DNA of 64,000 bases, taken from assembly GCA_026414565.1 (NCBI GenBank), contig JAOAIT010000053.1:158803-222802 (forward strand). The letters run 5' to 3'. Shown here one piece after another: positions 8,144-17,385 of this stretch. The position numbers and the translations under genes were made by a program. The DNA is from Verrucomicrobiia bacterium (lineage in GTDB: Bacteria > Verrucomicrobiota > Verrucomicrobiia > Limisphaerales > Fontisphaeraceae). The notes under the pieces are model-generated. The model was given only the letters and a program-made list of their open reading frames with translations, did not search any database and was not told where the DNA came from. The first letter of the stretch is position 1. Each line of letters begins with the position of its first letter.

Positions 8144-10068
8144 AAAAGAACCTTCCCTGGATTCTCTTGAGTCTCGGCGTGCTCTATGTCCTGTCCGGGC
8201 TGCGTCCCATGCCCAAGCCCGGCGGCTTCGAGCTGTCCGAGTTTGGACGCCTGCCGGTGCTTTCCAATGGCCGCGTGCAACCGTTGGATTCGGTCGCGCG
8301 CAATTCGCTGCTGCAGATACGCACCCGCCAAACCGTATATGTGCCGGGACGCGGCTCCATGCCGGCCACCGAATGGTTGCTGGAGGTGTTCACCCAACCC
8401 GATAAGGCCGACGGCCAGAAAATCTTCCGCATTGATAATGGCGAGGTGTTGAGCCTTCTGAAACTCTCGGAAAATGAAAAGTACTTCAGCTTCAATGAAC
8501 TGGAGCCGCAGTTGGATGAAATTGAACGCCAGGCCGCCCAGATCAATAAAATTGAAAACGCCCAGCGCACGGCTTTCCAGCGGGCCATGTGGCGCTTGTT
8601 TAATGCTCTGGCCCTCTACCAGCGGTTGAAATGGAGTGTCATGCCGGAAGGCACCACCAACTATCTGGCGGATTTACAGGAGTTTCAGCAACTGTTGCCG
8701 GGGGGGATTGCGGCGTTTCATGCCCGGCGGGAGGGCAAAGAATTTGACCAAAAGGCCCTCGAGCGCCTGATGCAACTGGCCCAGCGCTATGAGCGAATGT
8801 CACGCAATGCCTATCCGTTGATCATACCGCCGCTGGACCCGCAGCAAAACCGCGAAGATTGGGCCAATATCGGGGTTAGTTTAATGCGTAGTTTAAGCTC
8901 GCAACAACTCCACCCGGCAATCCTGGCGTATGGGCGCATCACCACCGCCTGGCAAAAGGGTGACCCGGCTGAGTTTAACCAGGCCGTGCGCGATTACCGG
9001 GAATGGCTCATCAGCCACGACTTGACCAAAGAAGTGCGCAAGGCCCGCTGGGAATTCATGTACCAGGCTTTTCAGGGCTTTTACCACGCCCTGGTGCTTT
9101 ATGTCGGGGCCTTGCTGCTTTCATTGGGTGGGTTGGTGGCCATGGGCACCCTCCCTTCCTGGTCCGAAACGTTGCGCAAGTCGTCCTATTGGCTCATCGT
9201 CCTGGGAGGATCGGTCCATACCCTGTGTCTGGTATATCGCATGGCCCTTGAAGGCCGCCCCCCAGTCACCAATCTCTATTCCTCGGCCATTTTCATTGGG
9301 TGGGCGGCCGTTGTCCTGGGGTTGCTGCTGGAAAGATTTTACCGCCTTGGCATTGGCAATTTAGCCGCCTCTTGTACCGGATTTGGTACTTTGATCATCG
9401 CGCACAACCTCTCCCTCAGCGGCGACACCATGGAAATGATGCGGGCGGTACTGGACAGTAATTTCTGGCTGGCCACCCATGTCGTCACCATCACGCTGGG
9501 GTATTCCGCCATGTTCGTGGCCGGCTTGCTGGCCACGCTTTATGTGTTTCTGCGTTGGACGGGCCGCCTCCAGCAAAGCCTGCCCGGCAGCGTTGGCACT
9601 ACGCCCATCGGGCAGGCGCTGTCACGCATGGTGTATGGGGTGTTGTGCTTTGCCACCCTGTTCAGTTTTGTCGGCACTGTGCTGGGCGGCATCTGGGCAG
9701 ACCAATCCTGGGGCCGGTTCTGGGGCTGGGACCCGAAGGAAAACGGCGCCTTGCTCATCGTTTTGTGGTGCGCGGTCTATTTGCACGCCCGGTGGAGCAA
9801 ATTGTGGAGCGAGCACGCCCTGATGAATGTAGCCATTTTCGGCAATGTGGTGACGGCCTGGTCTTGGTTTGGCGTAAACATGCTGGGCGTGGGGCTGCAT
9901 TCCTACGGTTTCATGGATAAAGCCTCCCTGGCCCTCTTCGCTTATGCTGCTTTTAACGTGGGACTCATGGTTTGGAATGCCATGATGAAAGACGAGCCGC
10001 TCTCTGCTTGCAAACCTGAGATCAATGTTGCCAAAGCATCACCCGCCCCTTCGGACGCCAAAGCGTGA
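8140..10068 (+). CDS. ccsA: CcsA/ResC-type cytochrome c biogenesis protein with long N-terminal extension
   Basis: 642 aa from the ATG at 8140, chosen because of the ATGA overlap with resB. After one N-terminal hydrophobic segment there is a soluble domain of about 300 residues (starting FGRLPVLSNGRVQPLDSVAR). This is followed by a polytopic C-terminal half that holds the WWD haem-handling motif GGIWADQSWGRFWGWDPKEN near residue 530, with flanking His residues. It is the CcsA partner of the ResB-like protein. The extended soluble domain makes it longer than classical CcsA (about 300 aa); I believe such long forms are common in this phylum. Confidence 0.92.
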   Translation: MKKNLPWILLSLGVLYVLSGLRPMPKPGGFELSEFGRLPVLSNGRVQPLDSVARNSLLQIRTRQTVYVPGRGSMPATEWLLEVFTQPDKADGQKIFRIDNGEVLSLLKLSENEKYFSFNELEPQLDEIERQAAQINKIENAQRTAFQRAMWRLFNALALYQRLKWSVMPEGTTNYLADLQEFQQLLPGGIAAFHARREGKEFDQKALERLMQLAQRYERMSRNAYPLIIPPLDPQQNREDWANIGVSLMRSLSSQQLHPAILAYGRITTAWQKGDPAEFNQAVRDYREWLISHDLTKEVRKARWEFMYQAFQGFYHALVLYVGALLLSLGGLVAMGTLPSWSETLRKSSYWLIVLGGSVHTLCLVYRMALEGRPPVTNLYSSAIFIGWAAVVLGLLLERFYRLGIGNLAASCTGFGTLIIAHNLSLSGDTMEMMRAVLDSNFWLATHVVTITLGYSAMFVAGLLATLYVFLRWTGRLQQSLPGSVGTTPIGQALSRMVYGVLCFATLFSFVGTVLGGIWADQSWGRFWGWDPKENGALLIVLWCAVYLHARWSKLWSEHALMNVAIFGNVVTAWSWFGVNMLGVGLHSYGFMDKASLALFAYAAFNVGLMVWNAMMKDEPLSACKPEINVAKASPAPSDAKA

Positions 10069-10083
10069 AGCGCCCGGACGGCC

Positions 10084-11535
10084 TCATATTAGCCAAGGCT
10101 CGCGATAAGTCTTGTGGCGCAAACGATTGGCGGTCGCGTCGCCAATGAACTCTTCTTTCTCGGGATCCCATTTCAGGGAGCGGCCCAGTTTCCAAGCCAT
10201 GATCACAAGCTGGCCCAGGGCGGCGGCGCGATGCCCAATTTCCTCATGCGCGCTGGGCTGGCGGCGATTGCGAATACACTCCAGCCAGTTGGCGTGATGA
10301 TCATTGGCCCCGGGCTGAACTTGCCGGTTGTGCAAGCCCAGCTCCGCCATTATTTCCGTCGGCCCGCCGTCAATTGGCCCGCCACTGGACATGCTGGTAA
10401 GCCACCCCCGCTCCCCCACAAAGATGCCGCCAAACAAACCCGAAAGTTGCGCATCGGCGGGCACGGCATGGTACAGGTCCTTGACCTGCCCGTAGTGCTC
10501 CACGTGATGCAAAAGTACTCCGTTGGCATACCGGCAGGTCAAAGTAGGAAAAACGCCATCGGCAGGATGATGAATCTCCACCGGGCCGCTTTCTTCCATG
10601 CCCAACGCGTATTGAATGACATCCGCCGCATGGGAATGAAACCAGGTGGAAGAGGCCAGCCCAAAATCCTCGTGAAATGACCACGGCACCACGCCCGGCG
10701 GCGGGTTGATGTGATAAAGTGGATGGTAAGGATGCCAGGGCGCCGGGCCAACCCACAAATCCCAGTCCAGACCTGCCGGCACCGGCTCGGCGGGCAAATC
10801 CACCGCCACGGGTATCTGCAAACGCCCCAGCTCGTTCCACGCTGCCGCGCGGGCATAAGGCTTGATGCGATCTCCCAAAAAGGCGGCGAGCGGATGCCAG
10901 ATGGTAAACACAGACTTGATCCGCCCCAGGCCACCCTGGCGCACGAATTGGCAGATTTTGCGAATGACGGGAATGGAGCGGTACTGGGTGCCGGTTTGAA
11001 AAACCCGCCCGAAACGGCGAACGGCCTTGACTATTTCGCGCCCTTCCGACAGCGAGAGCGAAACTGGTTTTTCGCAATAAATATCCTTGCCGGCGCGGGC
11101 CGCATCCATGGCTTGCAGGGCGTGCCAGTGATCCGGGGTGGCGATCAGCACGGCATCCAGATCGGCTCGTTGTAACAACTCCCGATAATCGTTATAGGCC
11201 ACACAACCCAGATAGTTCTCCCGCTGACGCGCCTGCGCGTAGATTTCGTTGACTAGCCGGCAGCCTTGCTCGCGCCGCGCCTGGTCCACATCGCAGACCC
11301 CCAGGACTTGCGCCTGCCGGTCGTTGGCCATGCGGTTGACATGACCGGCCCCCATCAAGCCGCGTCCAATAATGCCCACCGTAATCCGCTCGGAAGGCGG
11401 TCGAAACCCATTCCGGCCCAGGGCCGCGGCGGAGGCCAGTTGCGGAAAAGTCAGCACTCCCACTGCAAGTTGCTGCAGGAAGTGGCGTCGAGAATTGGCG
11501 CTTGGTGCACCAGCTAAGGGACGGGAAGGGATCAT
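10084..11535 (-). CDS. Exported Gfo/Idh/MocA family oxidoreductase
   Basis: 483 aa from the ATG at 11535, whose ATGA overlap with the upstream gene fixes the start. A twin-arginine signal (SRRHFLQQLAVGVLTF) is followed by a Rossmann fold (TVGIIGRGLMGAGHVNRM), the EKP catalytic-lysine motif in IYCEKPVSLSLSEG, and a long C-terminal alpha/beta domain of the bacterial Gfo/Idh type. The family uses NAD(P) on sugars or cyclitols; export through Tat suggests cofactor is bound before transport. The substrate is unknown. It is translationally coupled to the ThuA/TIM-barrel fusion upstream, so the two probably act on the same compound in the periplasm. Confidence 0.88.
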   Translation of the reverse strand: MIPSRPLAGAPSANSRRHFLQQLAVGVLTFPQLASAAALGRNGFRPPSERITVGIIGRGLMGAGHVNRMANDRQAQVLGVCDVDQARREQGCRLVNEIYAQARQRENYLGCVAYNDYRELLQRADLDAVLIATPDHWHALQAMDAARAGKDIYCEKPVSLSLSEGREIVKAVRRFGRVFQTGTQYRSIPVIRKICQFVRQGGLGRIKSVFTIWHPLAAFLGDRIKPYARAAAWNELGRLQIPVAVDLPAEPVPAGLDWDLWVGPAPWHPYHPLYHINPPPGVVPWSFHEDFGLASSTWFHSHAADVIQYALGMEESGPVEIHHPADGVFPTLTCRYANGVLLHHVEHYGQVKDLYHAVPADAQLSGLFGGIFVGERGWLTSMSSGGPIDGGPTEIMAELGLHNRQVQPGANDHHANWLECIRNRRQPSAHEEIGHRAAALGQLVIMAWKLGRSLKWDPEKEEFIGDATANRLRHKTYREPWLI

Positions 11536-13175
11536 GCAACAAGAGACAGTACCGCCTGCTCGCAGGCACGCGTTGTTTCCAGTGCCGACGCAGTCAACGA
11601 AACGGCAATCATAACCGGTCGGATACCTTGCTCTTTCAGCACAGGCAGGCATTCCCCCGCCTGGCCGGCATGGCCAATCTCAACCGCCAACAGTCGCTCC
11701 CGCAAGGCCAGCACAGCCCGGCGAGGGGCAATGCTTCGCGCCACGCCATAGGTGCAGTCCCACCACACACCCACTTCAGCCGGGGTGAGCTGGCATACCT
11801 TTTGCGCCTGCATTAGAGGCTGAACCGCATCCGGCCTCACCGCCAGACGTACTTCAGCATCCACCGCACACTTTGCCGCCTTGGAGATGTCCCCCACCCG
11901 GGAAGCAGGCACCACCAACAGCTCGCACCCCATGCGCCGGGCGAAGTCGAAAACGGCGCGGCACTGGGCTTCATCTGCAGGCAGCTCCGGCGTTTCGCAG
12001 GCCAGCAGGCGCACCCCTGCGGCGTCCAGCTTGAAGCGCAACTGGCGCCGATGCTCACTGCTCAGGTTGGCATCGAACGGCTGTAACAGACCTTCCCCCA
12101 ACGGTTGCATCATCCCCGCCGTCACACATAGCAAACCCAGACGCTCTGCCGACGCGATGCCCGCCCATACCGTGCGCTCCCGCGCCCCACAGAAACCAAG
12201 GCGCCACCCCAGCTTTTCCAGAGCTTTCACAGCGGGCGTCAAACGGGCGCTGGGCGTAACGGGCGCGGGCCAGTCGCCCAGAATAAATTGCGCGGCCGCA
12301 AGGTAAAAGGAAAGCAACACCGGCTCCCAGAACACATACGGATTATGGGCTATGGTGCAATAAAAACACCGCCCGCGCCCATACTCGCGCGCCCAGGCCA
12401 CGGCGTAATCGCGATCGGGGCGTTCCACCTGTCCATACGCCGGCCCTTGAGCCAGTGGCATGCGCTCCAAGTCCATGCTTAACAACACCCGCAGCCGCTT
12501 GCGGGAGTAAGGCTCATGCACGCGAAAATACTCATCGCGATACTCAAAATGAGTGCCTGGGAAAGCCTGCACCAAAGGATGGCCCGGCTCCTCAATCTTC
12601 ATTACCACTGGCTCGGTGCTCTCCCGATGGTTGGCCCCGCGGGCGCCAATCATCAAACCAAATTCCGGCCAGTCCTCAATGGCGCCGGGCCATTGGGTAA
12701 AGGCCACGGTGGCCCCGTGCACTCCCATCAAGCCGCCGCCGCTAAATACAAACTCCGCCAGATTCTCCCGGAGGGTGGCATCCGTGAACAAGTTGCCCAC
12801 GTTATTGTTAAAAAACACACCATCCACAGTGGCCAGATGATCGCGGCGGAACAGCTCCGGGTCACTGCCGGCCACCACCGAAAACGCGCCGGTCTTTTCG
12901 CCCATCAACCGAAATGCCGTGGTCGCGGTGGAAATGGAACGATGACCGCCATAATTGACATTCCGCTCAAAGATCAGCAGCCGGCGCGGCTTGCGAGGCT
13001 TGGCCCAAGCCTTGTGCGGAAGGGCCGCAGCAATCCGGTCCAGCTCCGCCTGAGGGAGCCCCGATTCCGCCGCCATTCCCCTACACCACGACACCGCCGC
13101 CAGCGCGCCGAGCGCGCCGAGAAAAGACCGGCGGGATGTAGGGCTGGCCCTGCCCGCATGCGCAAAATGATTCAT
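11532..13175 (-). CDS. ThuA-like domain fused to a TIM-barrel (sugar isomerase-like) domain, Tat-exported
   Basis: 547 aa. The signal is twin-arginine: SRRSFLGALGALAAVSW. Residues about 60-310 are a ThuA/trehalose-utilisation-like glutamine-amidotransferase fold (RRLLIFERNVNYGGHRS, GGGLMGVHGAT, HFEYRDEYF, GRGRCFYCTIAHNPYVF). Residues about 320-545 resemble an AP-endonuclease-2/xylose-isomerase-like TIM barrel (RLGFCGARERTVWAGI, LLVVPASRVGDI, VGVWWDCTYG), but its usual metal-binding Glu/Asp/His set is not obvious. It is the first gene of a two-gene operon with the exported Gfo/Idh protein. ThuA-like and TIM-barrel proteins are commonly separate neighbours, so the fusion is noteworthy. Function unproven. 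Confidence 0.78.
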   Translation of the reverse strand: MNHFAHAGRASPTSRRSFLGALGALAAVSWCRGMAAESGLPQAELDRIAAALPHKAWAKPRKPRRLLIFERNVNYGGHRSISTATTAFRLMGEKTGAFSVVAGSDPELFRRDHLATVDGVFFNNNVGNLFTDATLRENLAEFVFSGGGLMGVHGATVAFTQWPGAIEDWPEFGLMIGARGANHRESTEPVVMKIEEPGHPLVQAFPGTHFEYRDEYFRVHEPYSRKRLRVLLSMDLERMPLAQGPAYGQVERPDRDYAVAWAREYGRGRCFYCTIAHNPYVFWEPVLLSFYLAAAQFILGDWPAPVTPSARLTPAVKALEKLGWRLGFCGARERTVWAGIASAERLGLLCVTAGMMQPLGEGLLQPFDANLSSEHRRQLRFKLDAAGVRLLACETPELPADEAQCRAVFDFARRMGCELLVVPASRVGDISKAAKCAVDAEVRLAVRPDAVQPLMQAQKVCQLTPAEVGVWWDCTYGVARSIAPRRAVLALRERLLAVEIGHAGQAGECLPVLKEQGIRPVMIAVSLTASALETTRACEQAVLSLVA

Positions 13176-13641
13176 GGCTTATGCCTGAATCCTGCCCCTC
13201 CGCCTCGCCTTCCGTCGAGTGCAAAATCATGACATGGGGGTAATCCATCACCCATTATGGTGTAAATGCCGATGACAGTAGAAGCCTACGAAAGAGGGAT
13301 GTTCGGACAGGATAAGGATGGAGGCTGTGCGTTTTCTGGACCCGGCAAAGGCTCTATGCGCCCTGAAACAGTCTCCATTGGAGAGGCCGCCGTAGCCCCA
13401 GGTAAAGTTTATGCCACAGCTTCATTTGGTAAACGAAATGGGTTCAGTGCGGAAGTTACCTCAACCGCTCGCAACCACCAAGCCGACGTGGATGGAGTAA
13501 TTAGTGTTGGTAATGAAATGCGAGCTTGAGGCGATTATCATGCATGATCATGGCGGGCACATTTATGAAGAGTACTCGATAATCAATTTCCTTTTTTGCG
13601 CTGTTTAGGCTGGCCTGTAGAGATTGAGAATTCCCCGCGGC
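13176..13641. other. 466-bp spacer, promoter region of the ThuA operon; no supported gene
   Basis: The spacer lies between the starts and stops of minus-strand genes. A plus-strand frame of 87 codons (13266-13529) has no recognisable homology, no clear ribosome binding site and low hydrophobic-core content, so I do not call it. I see no RNA gene or repeat here. Confidence 0.4.
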
Positions 13642-14310
13642 TCATACGAAGGAGCAGGGGAGCGCGATGGCGCGTTTCAGGCGCCGGAGGTATTCGTCGC
13701 GGCTGATTTCGATTGCTCCCAGGCGGGCGGTGATGGGGGTCACCATTTGAATGTCAAACAGCATGAATTGCCGTTGCCGTAATCGTTCCACTAGATGATA
13801 GAGCGCCACCTTGGAGGCGTTGGGCACCCGATGAAACATGGATTCCCCGGCGAAAAATCCGCCGATCGCCACACCGTAGATGCCCCCGGCCAGCTCGCCG
13901 TTGAACCAACATTCCAGGCTGTGCGCATGGCCCGCCTCGTGCAGGCGCGTGTAGGCCTCGATAAATTCTTCCGTAATCCATCGCCCCGGTTCGTGGGGGC
14001 GGGCACAGCCTTCGATGACCTGGCGAAAAGCCTGATTGAGGGTGATGGTGAAGCGGCCCTGACGAATGATTTTAGCCAGACTGCGCGGCACGTAAAACTG
14101 GTGCAGTTCAAAGATGGCGCGCGGATCCGGGGACCACCAGGTGATGGGGTCAGCAGTCCAGGGGAAAATGCCGCTGCGATAGGCCAGGAGCAAGCGGGGG
14201 ATGGAAAAATCGCCGCCAATGGCCACCAAACCGTCCAGCGTGCCGCGCAAGGCCCGCCGGGGGTCGGGAAACCACAGGCGCTCGTCCAGTTGAACCAGAG
14301 CCGAACGCAT
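13642..14310 (-). CDS. aat: Leucyl/phenylalanyl-tRNA--protein transferase
   Basis: 222 aa, the standard length. The family blocks are present in order: WWSPDPRAIF, FYVPRSLAKIIR, WITEEFIEAYTRLHEAGHAHSLE, GGIYGVAIGGFFAGESMFH, NASKVALYHLVERL and FDIQMVTPITARLGAIEISR. It transfers Leu or Phe from aminoacyl-tRNA to N-terminal Lys/Arg of proteins and so creates an N-degron for ClpS/ClpAP. It is the last gene of lysS-(DUF2017-like)-aat, starting 11 bases after the preceding stop. Confidence 0.96.
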   Translation of the reverse strand: MRSALVQLDERLWFPDPRRALRGTLDGLVAIGGDFSIPRLLLAYRSGIFPWTADPITWWSPDPRAIFELHQFYVPRSLAKIIRQGRFTITLNQAFRQVIEGCARPHEPGRWITEEFIEAYTRLHEAGHAHSLECWFNGELAGGIYGVAIGGFFAGESMFHRVPNASKVALYHLVERLRQRQFMLFDIQMVTPITARLGAIEISRDEYLRRLKRAIALPCSFV

Positions 14311-14321
14311 CCCGTTGCTTA

Positions 14322-14801
14322 CTAATATCCGAGATTCTCCAACAACTCAATGATGTGCCATTCGAGGGAGCCGGCGATTTCCATGGCCCAGTATTTGTCC
14401 AAATGCCCTGGATTGCGCTTGAGGAGCACTTCAGGATTCATACTTTCAGGGCAGCCCAGCGCATGCCACAGGCCCACCCGCACATCGTTCAACACCTGCA
14501 GCAGGCGCTCGACTTCATGCCCTTTCAAGCGGAGATGATAGCCCCGGCCCACCCGTTTAAGGTGTTTTCCTTCCTGCATGAAGGTTTGCTTGAAACGCTG
14601 GTTTTCGGCCTTCTGTTCTGCCAATGCCTGCCGCAGCAATTCTTGGGCAGCTTCGACGATTCGGGGGTCCTGGGAATGGGTCAGAGATTGATAATCTTCT
14701 TTGAGGACTGGGTACTGGTCCACGACCATCAGCAACGCCTCCCGTTCGTCAGGATTCAGCCAGAATACCACCTCATCGTCACTCTTCTGCACCAGTTTCA
14801 T
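14322..14801 (-). CDS. DUF2017-like protein next to aat
   Basis: 159 aa, all helical, no signal peptide. The start has a beta-turn (EVVFWLNPDEREALLMVVDQY). The C-terminal half has LLQVLNDVRVGLWHALG and YWAMEIAGSLEWHIIELL. That pattern (a helix with NDxRxxLxxxLG, then W-x-x-W/L helices) recalls DUF2017, a family that in actinobacteria sits beside clpS. Here it sits between lysS and the N-degron enzyme gene aat, which supports a role in the N-end rule pathway. The family assignment is from pattern memory and should be treated as moderate. Confidence 0.6.
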   Translation of the reverse strand: MKLVQKSDDEVVFWLNPDEREALLMVVDQYPVLKEDYQSLTHSQDPRIVEAAQELLRQALAEQKAENQRFKQTFMQEGKHLKRVGRGYHLRLKGHEVERLLQVLNDVRVGLWHALGCPESMNPEVLLKRNPGHLDKYWAMEIAGSLEWHIIELLENLGY

Positions 14802-14884
14802 GGCTCCACCTTAATGTGCCGCAAAAGCACCCGGGCGACAACTCTGAGTGCCGAAGGCGGGCGGGAAGCAGCAGGCTGACGTCC

Positions 14885-16339
14885 TCAATCATTTTTCGGC
14901 CTGAGCTGCGGGAAAAGGATGACATCGCGAATGCTTTCCTGGCCCAGCAGCATCATGCAGAGGCGATCAATGCCCATGCCCATGCCGCCGGCGGGCGGCA
15001 TGCCATGCTCCAGCGCCACCAGAAAGTCCTCATCCAGCTTCTGTTTTTCCCCGCCGGCCTGGTGTTCCAGCCGCTCGCGTTGTTCAAGGGGGTCATTTTG
15101 CTCAGTATATGCCGGAGCAATTTCCTGACCGTTGATGCATAATTCAAAAACCTCTACGCAGTCCGGTTCTTCGGTAGACAACTTGGCCAGCGGCACCAGC
15201 TCTTTGAGGAGGTGGGTGACAAAGGTTGGCTGGATGAGGGTTGGCTCGATCAATTTTTCAAATACTGCTCCGGTGACTTCAAAGTCCTCGTATTCGGGAG
15301 TGATTTCGGCGCCCAGGGCCTGGGCGCGCGTCCGCCGTTCTGCCGGCGTAAGAGTGAACCAGTCCACACCGGCTTTTTCACAAATCAAGTCCTTATATTT
15401 GACCCGGCGCCACGGGGGGGTCAGGTCTATGGTGCGGATGACCTGCCCGTCGGCGTTTTTGTGCTCAATCACCAGCGTGCCGAGCACCTTTTGGGCGACG
15501 TGGCAAATCATGGACTGGGTCAGTTCCATCATGCTTTCATAATCGCCATACGCCTGATAGGCCTCGAGCATGGTGAACTCCGGATTGTGGCGGCGGGACA
15601 GGCCCTCGTTGCGAAAATTGCGGCCCAGTTCAAACACCCGGTCCATACCTCCCACCAACAGCCGCTTGAGATATAATTCGAGGGCAATGCGCAGGTAGAA
15701 ATTGCAGCCCAGCGCGTTGTGGTAGGTTACAAAAGGTTGGGCTGCCGCCCCGCCCGGGATGCTCTGCATCATGGGTGTTTCCACCTCCACAAAGCCGCGG
15801 CTGTGCAAGAATTCGCGAATTTCGCGCACGATGGCGCTGCGCTTGAGAAAGACTTCGCGCACCTCATCACTGGCCATCAAATCCAGGTAGCGTTGGCGGT
15901 AGCGAATTTCTGTATCGGCCAGCCCATGCCACTTGGCCGGCGGGGGGCGAAGGGCCTTGGCCAGAATGGTGAACGATTCCAGTTTAACGGTCATTTCGCC
16001 TGTGCGGGTGGTGAAGAGGGTCCCTTTAACGCCGATGAAATCGCCGAGGTCCAGATGTTTGAAAATGTCGAAGCCCTCCTCGCCCAGCACATTTTTCTGG
16101 GCGTACACCTGTAGGCGGCCGGTGGTGTCCTTGATGTCCACGAACATGGACTTGCCCATGTCCCGGTGGGCCGTAATGCGGCCGGCCAGGGCCACCGGCC
16201 GGCCCTCGGCATAGCGGGTGCGCGCCTCGCCGATGGTTTCCGAAGGCGTGAACTTGTTCGCAAAGGGGTTGATGCCCCTGGCCCGCAGCGCCGCCAGTTT
16301 GGCCTTCCGCTGTTCGATCAAAGCATTGGTCTCTTCCAT
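14885..16339 (-). CDS. lysS: Lysyl-tRNA synthetase, class II
   Basis: 484 aa. It has an N-terminal OB-fold anticodon-binding domain (about residues 50-165: ALAGRITAHRDMGKSMF, GRLQVYAQK) and a class II catalytic core: motif 1 near GFVEVETPMMQSIPGG, motif 2 FELGRNFRNEGLSRRHNPEF, motif 3 GMGMGIDRLCMMLLG. It charges tRNA-Lys. It is the first gene of the lysS-DUF2017-aat group, 83 bp before the next gene. It is divergent from the HAD gene over 149 bp. Confidence 0.97.
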   Translation of the reverse strand: MEETNALIEQRKAKLAALRARGINPFANKFTPSETIGEARTRYAEGRPVALAGRITAHRDMGKSMFVDIKDTTGRLQVYAQKNVLGEEGFDIFKHLDLGDFIGVKGTLFTTRTGEMTVKLESFTILAKALRPPPAKWHGLADTEIRYRQRYLDLMASDEVREVFLKRSAIVREIREFLHSRGFVEVETPMMQSIPGGAAAQPFVTYHNALGCNFYLRIALELYLKRLLVGGMDRVFELGRNFRNEGLSRRHNPEFTMLEAYQAYGDYESMMELTQSMICHVAQKVLGTLVIEHKNADGQVIRTIDLTPPWRRVKYKDLICEKAGVDWFTLTPAERRTRAQALGAEITPEYEDFEVTGAVFEKLIEPTLIQPTFVTHLLKELVPLAKLSTEEPDCVEVFELCINGQEIAPAYTEQNDPLEQRERLEHQAGGEKQKLDEDFLVALEHGMPPAGGMGMGIDRLCMMLLGQESIRDVILFPQLRPKND

Positions 16340-16488
16340 AAAAGCCCGGTGCCACTAAACACGATATCCTCCATCCTGTTCAAGGATTTTGGCAATCCGG
16401 CCTCTGCACCGCACGCCACAGACGAGCAAATCCAGTTGACGTTGAGGCGGCTCTTCCGCAACCTTTCGCCGAAAAACAAGTCATAATT

Positions 16489-17379
16489 ATGAGTGATCCG
16501 GTACAAGCGCTGAAGGACTTGAAACCAACCAAAGCCTACTTCATCGGGATTGATTCAGATGGCTGTGTGTTTGACACGATGGAAGTGAAGCACAAGGAAT
16601 GTTTCACCCCGATGTTTGTCAAACACTTCAACCTGCAGCCGGTGAGCAAGTACGCGCGTGAGACCTGGGATTTTGTGAACCTGTATTCCAAAACTCGCGG
16701 GGTAAACCGCTTCCCGGCATTGTCCCGTGCGCTCAAATTGCTGCGGGAGCGTCCGGAGGTGCAGGCGCGGGGAGTCAAGATTCCTGATACCCAGGCGCTG
16801 GACGAGTGGATAGCGCGGGAGACCAAGCTGGGCAATGCCACCCTGAAAAAAGAGGTGGAGGGCGGCAACGTTGCCCTGAAACAGGTTTACGAGTGGTCGG
16901 TGGCGGTCAACAAGTTCATCGAAGAAATGGTTTATGGCGTGCCGCCGTTTCCGCTGTTCCGCGAGAGCTTGTTGCGCATGGTGGAAAAGGCGGATGTCAT
17001 AGTCGTCTCCCAAACGCCCACCGAGGCCCTCGTGCGGGAATGGCAGGAGCACCATATCGCCCAATATGTGCGCGTGATTTGCGGACAGGAAATGGGCACC
17101 AAGACCGAGCACATCAAATATGCCGCGGGCGGGAAGTACCCGCCGGAAAAAATGTTGATGATTGGAGACGCCCCCGGTGATTTCAAGGCGGCCAAGGCCA
17201 ACGGCGCGTTATTTTATCCCATCAATCCCGGCAATGAGGAGGCGTCGTGGAAGCGTTTTTACGAGGAGGCGTTGGATCGCTTCTTTAATGGCACCTACGC
17301 GGGGGAGTACGAACAAAAATTAATTGCCGAATTTGATCGCTGCCTGCCGGAGCATCCGGCCTGGGAACGCAAAGTCTGA
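16489..17379 (+). CDS. HAD-superfamily hydrolase
   Basis: 296 aa. HAD motif I is FIGIDSDGCVFDTM, with nucleophile Asp22 and acid Asp24. Motif II is VIVVSQTP. Motif III/IV is MLMIGDAPGDFKAAKANGALF near residue 223. A large helical cap lies between motifs I and II (residues about 45-150). It is likely a cytoplasmic phosphatase; the long cap suggests a small-molecule substrate that cannot be named. It is convergent with dxr (6 bp between stops). Confidence 0.82.
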   Translation: MSDPVQALKDLKPTKAYFIGIDSDGCVFDTMEVKHKECFTPMFVKHFNLQPVSKYARETWDFVNLYSKTRGVNRFPALSRALKLLRERPEVQARGVKIPDTQALDEWIARETKLGNATLKKEVEGGNVALKQVYEWSVAVNKFIEEMVYGVPPFPLFRESLLRMVEKADVIVVSQTPTEALVREWQEHHIAQYVRVICGQEMGTKTEHIKYAAGGKYPPEKMLMIGDAPGDFKAAKANGALFYPINPGNEEASWKRFYEEALDRFFNGTYAGEYEQKLIAEFDRCLPEHPAWERKV

Positions 17380-17385
17380 GCGGCT

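Noticed and set aside
10084..11535. GH109-type NAD-dependent alpha-N-acetylgalactosaminidase
   Set aside because: It has a Tat signal and a Gfo/Idh fold, but the EKP block and C-terminal domain fit the ordinary oxidoreductase type.
13266..13529. 87-codon plus-strand frame in the spacer after the ThuA operon
   Set aside because: No family resemblance, no ribosome binding site, and no supporting context.
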